This document shows positions 5,881 through 7,150 of a stretch of DNA of 7,150 bases, in pieces. A model generated the notes under the pieces. The model was given only the letters and a program-made list of their open reading frames with translations, did not search any database and had not been told where the DNA came from. Each line of letters begins with the position of its first letter. The first letter of the stretch is position 1. Source of the stretch: Paracoccaceae bacterium (GTDB lineage: Bacteria > Pseudomonadota > Alphaproteobacteria > Rhodobacterales > Rhodobacteraceae); contig JAOUMG010000091.1 of the NCBI GenBank assembly GCA_029881635.1, positions 1 to 7,150 on the forward strand, given 5' to 3'. Position numbers and translations under genes: made by a program.

Positions 5881-5953
5881 CGCCACTGTGCGCATGGCTT
5901 TTCAAGCATCTCTCATGGCAAATTCCGCCTGCGCCTGGAGATTGGAGACTGCC

Positions 5954-6754
5954 ATGATCGATATTGAAGCTATTCCGCTTGCCAATCTGAGGCTTTCGGT
6001 CGATTCGGAGGGTATTGCCACCGTTTCTCTGGCGCGCGCCGCCAAACGGAACGCCCTTGACGCTGCAACCATCGAAGAGCTGGTGACCCTGTTTTCCGCT
6101 TTCCCGAGATCGGGCGTTCGGGCAGTGCTGCTGCGGGCTGATGGCGATCACTTTTGTGCGGGTCTCGATCTGGTCGAGCATTTCAACGAAGACCGTAGTG
6201 CCGCCGATTTCATGCATGTTTGCCTTCGCTGGCACGAAGCTTTCAATAAAATGGAATATTCCGGCGTGCCGATCATCGCCGCGCTGAAAGGTGCTGTTGT
6301 TGGTGGCGGGCTGGAACTGGCCTCTGCCGCGCATATCCGGGTGGCAGACCCATCCACCTATTTCGCTCTGCCCGAGGGTCAGCGTGGTCTTTTCACTGGC
6401 GGCGGCGCGACGATCCGCGTGGCTGATCTGGTCGGCAAGGCGCGCATGATCGACATGATGCTGACCGGACGGATCTATAAAGGGCAAGAGGCGGTTGATA
6501 TTGGGCTTTGCCAATATCTGGTCGATGGTTCCAGTGAAGATCGGGCGCTGGAACTTGCCCGGCTGGCGGCACAGAATCCGCCTCTGTCGAATTTCGCAAT
6601 CTGTTCGGCAATCAGCCATATGCAGAACATGTCGTCACTGGATGCGGCCTATGCCGAGGCGGTTGTGGCAGGTGTTGTCAACACACAGGCCGCTTCACGT
6701 GGACGGCTGGAGGCGTTTGCCAACAAGACCGCAGCAAAGGTGAAGCCGACCTGA
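5954..6754 (+). CDS. Crotonase / enoyl-CoA hydratase family protein
   Basis: A 266-residue cytosolic crotonase-fold enzyme acting on acyl-CoA thioesters. The oxyanion-hole motif HFCAGLDL (66-73, with A69) and [11 protein letters not shown] (113-123, with G118) are present. Both acidic residues used by true hydratases are kept: E121 in GGGLELA and E141 in [13 protein letters not shown], 20 residues apart as in rat mitochondrial enoyl-CoA hydratase (E144/E164). Hydratase activity is therefore plausible, but isomerase, hydratase-lyase or other crotonase chemistry is not excluded. The ATG at 5954 is preferred because GGAG (5944-5947) lies 6 nt upstream and [14 protein letters not shown] starts the expected first strand. 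The frame is open back to a GTG at 5888, with ATGs at 5894 and 5915, but those lack ribosome sites. It is divergent from the TRAP operon and shares its control region. Related crotonases can sit near aromatic-acid CoA pathways; no such gene is seen here. Confidence 0.92.
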   Translation: MIDIEAIPLANLRLSVDSEGIATVSLARAAKRNALDAATIEELVTLFSAFPRSGVRAVLLRADGDHFCAGLDLVEHFNEDRSAADFMHVCLRWHEAFNKMEYSGVPIIAALKGAVVGGGLELASAAHIRVADPSTYFALPEGQRGLFTGGGATIRVADLVGKARMIDMMLTGRIYKGQEAVDIGLCQYLVDGSSEDRALELARLAAQNPPLSNFAICSAISHMQNMSSLDAAYAEAVVAGVVNTQAASRGRLEAFANKTAAKVKPT

Positions 6755-6756
6755 GG

Positions 6757-6786
6757 GCCGTTCCGATACGGCGTACGGTTTCTTTT
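6757..6786 (+). terminator. Weak terminator-like hairpin after the crotonase gene
   Basis: The stem GCCGT (6757-6761) and ACGGC (6768-6772) encloses the loop TCCGAT, 2 nt after the stop codon. A T-rich stretch (TTTCTTTT, 6779-6786) begins 6 nt after the stem rather than directly at its base. It may reduce read-through into the transporter gene, but it is not a convincing strong terminator. Confidence 0.3.
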
Positions 6787-6811
6787 AGCTTGCACCTTTG
6801 GCGATGCTCGG

Positions 6812-6830
6812 CCTTTTAATAAGCAAAAGG
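6812..6830 (+). promoter_or_regulatory. Inverted repeat covering the ribosome site of the EamA gene
   Basis: CCTTTT (6812-6817) and AAAAGG (6825-6830) are perfect 6-bp arms around AATAAGC. The right arm is the Shine-Dalgarno sequence, 6 nt before the ATG at 6837. Folding would hide it, though the stem is mostly A-U and therefore weak. Confidence 0.35.
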
Positions 6831-6836
6831 ATTACC

Positions 6837-7150
6837 ATGAACCCGTTGCGCGGCATCACCCTGAAATTGTGCTCCGTAGTCATCTTTGTCGCTATGGCAA
6901 GCCTGATCAAATCTACTGCGGACACAGTGCCGCCGGGTGAAGCGGTATTCTTCAGATCCGCCTTTGCAATCCCGGTGATTGTTATCTGGCTTGCCCTGAC
7001 CCGTGGCCTTCGTTCGGGGCTGGCGACAAAAAACCCGCTTGGACATTTCTGGCGGGCTCTGGTCGGGGCGACGGCCATGGGGTTCGGGTTTGCCGGTCTT
7101 GGCCTGCTGCCGCTGCCTGAAGTAACGGCAATCGGTTATGCCTCGCCTTT
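6837..7150 (+). CDS. DMT-superfamily (EamA-type) transporter, N-terminal part (3' end beyond window)
   Basis: The first 104 codons of an inner-membrane transporter of the drug/metabolite family; full-length members have about 280-310 residues and ten helices. Visible hydrophobic segments are about 8-25, 36-54 and 72-92. The sequence VPPGEAVFFRSAFAIP (31-46) matches the family pattern in which helix 2 starts with a conserved Glu and Arg. PEVTAIGYASP (94-104) matches the usual start of helix 4. The ATG at 6837 has AAAAGG (6825-6830) 6 nt upstream. It follows the crotonase by 82 nt on the same strand and may be co-transcribed or have its own promoter. The substrate is unknown; DMT proteins export or import amino acids, nucleosides or other metabolites, and prediction from 104 residues is not possible. 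Confidence 0.88.
   Translation, partial: MNPLRGITLKLCSVVIFVAMASLIKSTADTVPPGEAVFFRSAFAIPVIVIWLALTRGLRSGLATKNPLGHFWRALVGATAMGFGFAGLGLLPLPEVTAIGYASP

Noticed and set aside
5658..5909. 83-codon leftward open frame across the divergent control region, ending just before the dctP ribosome site
   Set aside because: No properly spaced ribosome site, no recognisable domain, odd composition, and it covers all the promoter and operator signals; most likely chance.
5893..5919. Direct repeat of CATGGC 21 bp apart upstream of the crotonase gene
   Set aside because: Only six bases and no further similarity around them; not distinguishable from chance.
5807..6619. 270-codon frame antisense to the crotonase gene
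   Set aside because: Antisense shadow of a clear crotonase; the product has no family features and a His/Arg/Gly-rich shadow composition.

Overview
The window reads like chromosomal DNA of an alphaproteobacterium, most likely a Rhodobacterales/Roseobacter-type organism. That is an inference from the moderately high GC, the compact operon with stop/start overlaps, and a TRAP transporter next to acid- and CoA-metabolism genes. No rRNA, tRNA, insertion sequence, phage gene or CRISPR array was seen.

Layout. Positions 1-5648 form one tightly packed leftward operon, read from right to left: a Tat-exported TRAP substrate-binding protein (dctP-type), a GC-rich intercistronic hairpin, the small TRAP membrane subunit (dctQ-type), the large TRAP permease (dctM-type), an amidase-signature hydrolase that overlaps the permease stop by ATGA, a 65-residue two-helix membrane protein, and a D-2-hydroxyacid dehydrogenase (glyoxylate/hydroxypyruvate reductase type) whose C-terminus runs off the left edge. 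Positions 5649-5953 are an AT-rich divergent control region holding four separate dyad repeats, promoter-like hexamers facing both ways, and two stacked hairpins in the dctP leader. Rightward from there come a crotonase/enoyl-CoA hydratase with both catalytic glutamates, and then the first 104 codons of an EamA/DMT-family transporter that is cut by the right edge.

How the genes could work together (inference). The TRAP system would bind and import a carboxylate. The amidase would hydrolyse an amide bond in the imported compound or in a derivative of it. The dehydrogenase would interconvert a 2-oxo acid and a 2-hydroxy acid, probably with NADP(H). The divergent crotonase would handle a CoA thioester and may belong to the same regulon through the shared control region. 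The substrate cannot be read from the sequence and no regulator gene lies in the window.

The genes belong to known families. The least explained parts are the four-dyad control region with its leader hairpins, the small membrane protein locked between two enzyme genes, and the metabolic purpose of the combination.
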